Positions 5,226-5,235 of a stretch of DNA of 5,235 bases are shown here, one piece after another. The translations under genes were made by a program, and so were the position numbers. How positions within the stretch are numbered: the first letter of the stretch is position 1; the number at the start of each line of letters is the position of its first letter. Location of the stretch: contig CALKDE010000083.1 in the NCBI GenBank assembly GCA_938082955.1, forward strand, positions 1 to 5,235, given 5' to 3'. The notes under the pieces are model-generated. The model was not told where the DNA came from, made no database searches, and worked only from the letters and a program-made list of their open reading frames with translations. The stretch is from an uncultured Pseudomonadales bacterium. Lineage in GTDB: Bacteria > Pseudomonadota > Gammaproteobacteria > Pseudomonadales > Pseudohongiellaceae.

Positions 5226-5235
5226 TAGCTAGGTA

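Noticed and set aside
1..5235. CRISPR array, insertion sequence, tRNA or phage-related gene
   Set aside because: No regularly spaced repeats, transposase motifs, tRNA-like cloverleaf or phage proteins were seen; all long frames are housekeeping genes.

Overview
The window looks like ordinary chromosomal core sequence from a gammaproteobacterium, most likely a Pseudomonas-like or marine (Cellvibrionales/Halieaceae-type) lineage. This rests on protein resemblance and gene order recalled from known genomes. The order trpG-trpD-trpC, then a convergent CRP/Vfr regulator, then a divergent OsmC-family gene matches the Pseudomonas trpGDC-vfr-osmC neighbourhood. The crp/OsmC pair also matches E. coli crp-yhfA. 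No search was run.

Layout: 1-1077 (minus) is the N-terminal three quarters of a DNA photolyase whose C-terminus lies beyond the left edge. A 145-bp divergent intergenic region (1078-1222) separates it from the plus-strand tryptophan genes trpG (1223-1804), trpD (1877-2917) and trpC (2956-3765). A 30-nt hairpin (3771-3800) joins the ends of trpC and the convergent crp/vfr gene (3788-4432, minus). A 367-bp AT-rich divergent region (4433-4799) then leads to the OsmC/YhfA-like gene (4800-5225, plus), which ends in tandem TAG stops ten bases before the window edge.

Function: TrpG is the glutaminase subunit of anthranilate synthase; its partner TrpE is not here. TrpD and TrpC catalyse the second and fourth steps of tryptophan synthesis. 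TrpC is a stand-alone enzyme, not fused to TrpF, so trpE, trpF, trpB and trpA must be elsewhere, as in the split trp arrangement of pseudomonads. The CRP/Vfr protein keeps the cAMP-binding and DNA-reading residues of a global regulator. The photolyase repairs UV damage and has no obvious functional tie to the trp genes.

I see no new biological system. The least explained DNA is the crp-yhfA intergenic region. It holds a 13-bp dyad, a TGTGA half-site on the likely crp promoter, a 15-bp near-perfect direct repeat, a strong Shine-Dalgarno sequence with no standard start codon, and a short hairpin followed by seven T residues.
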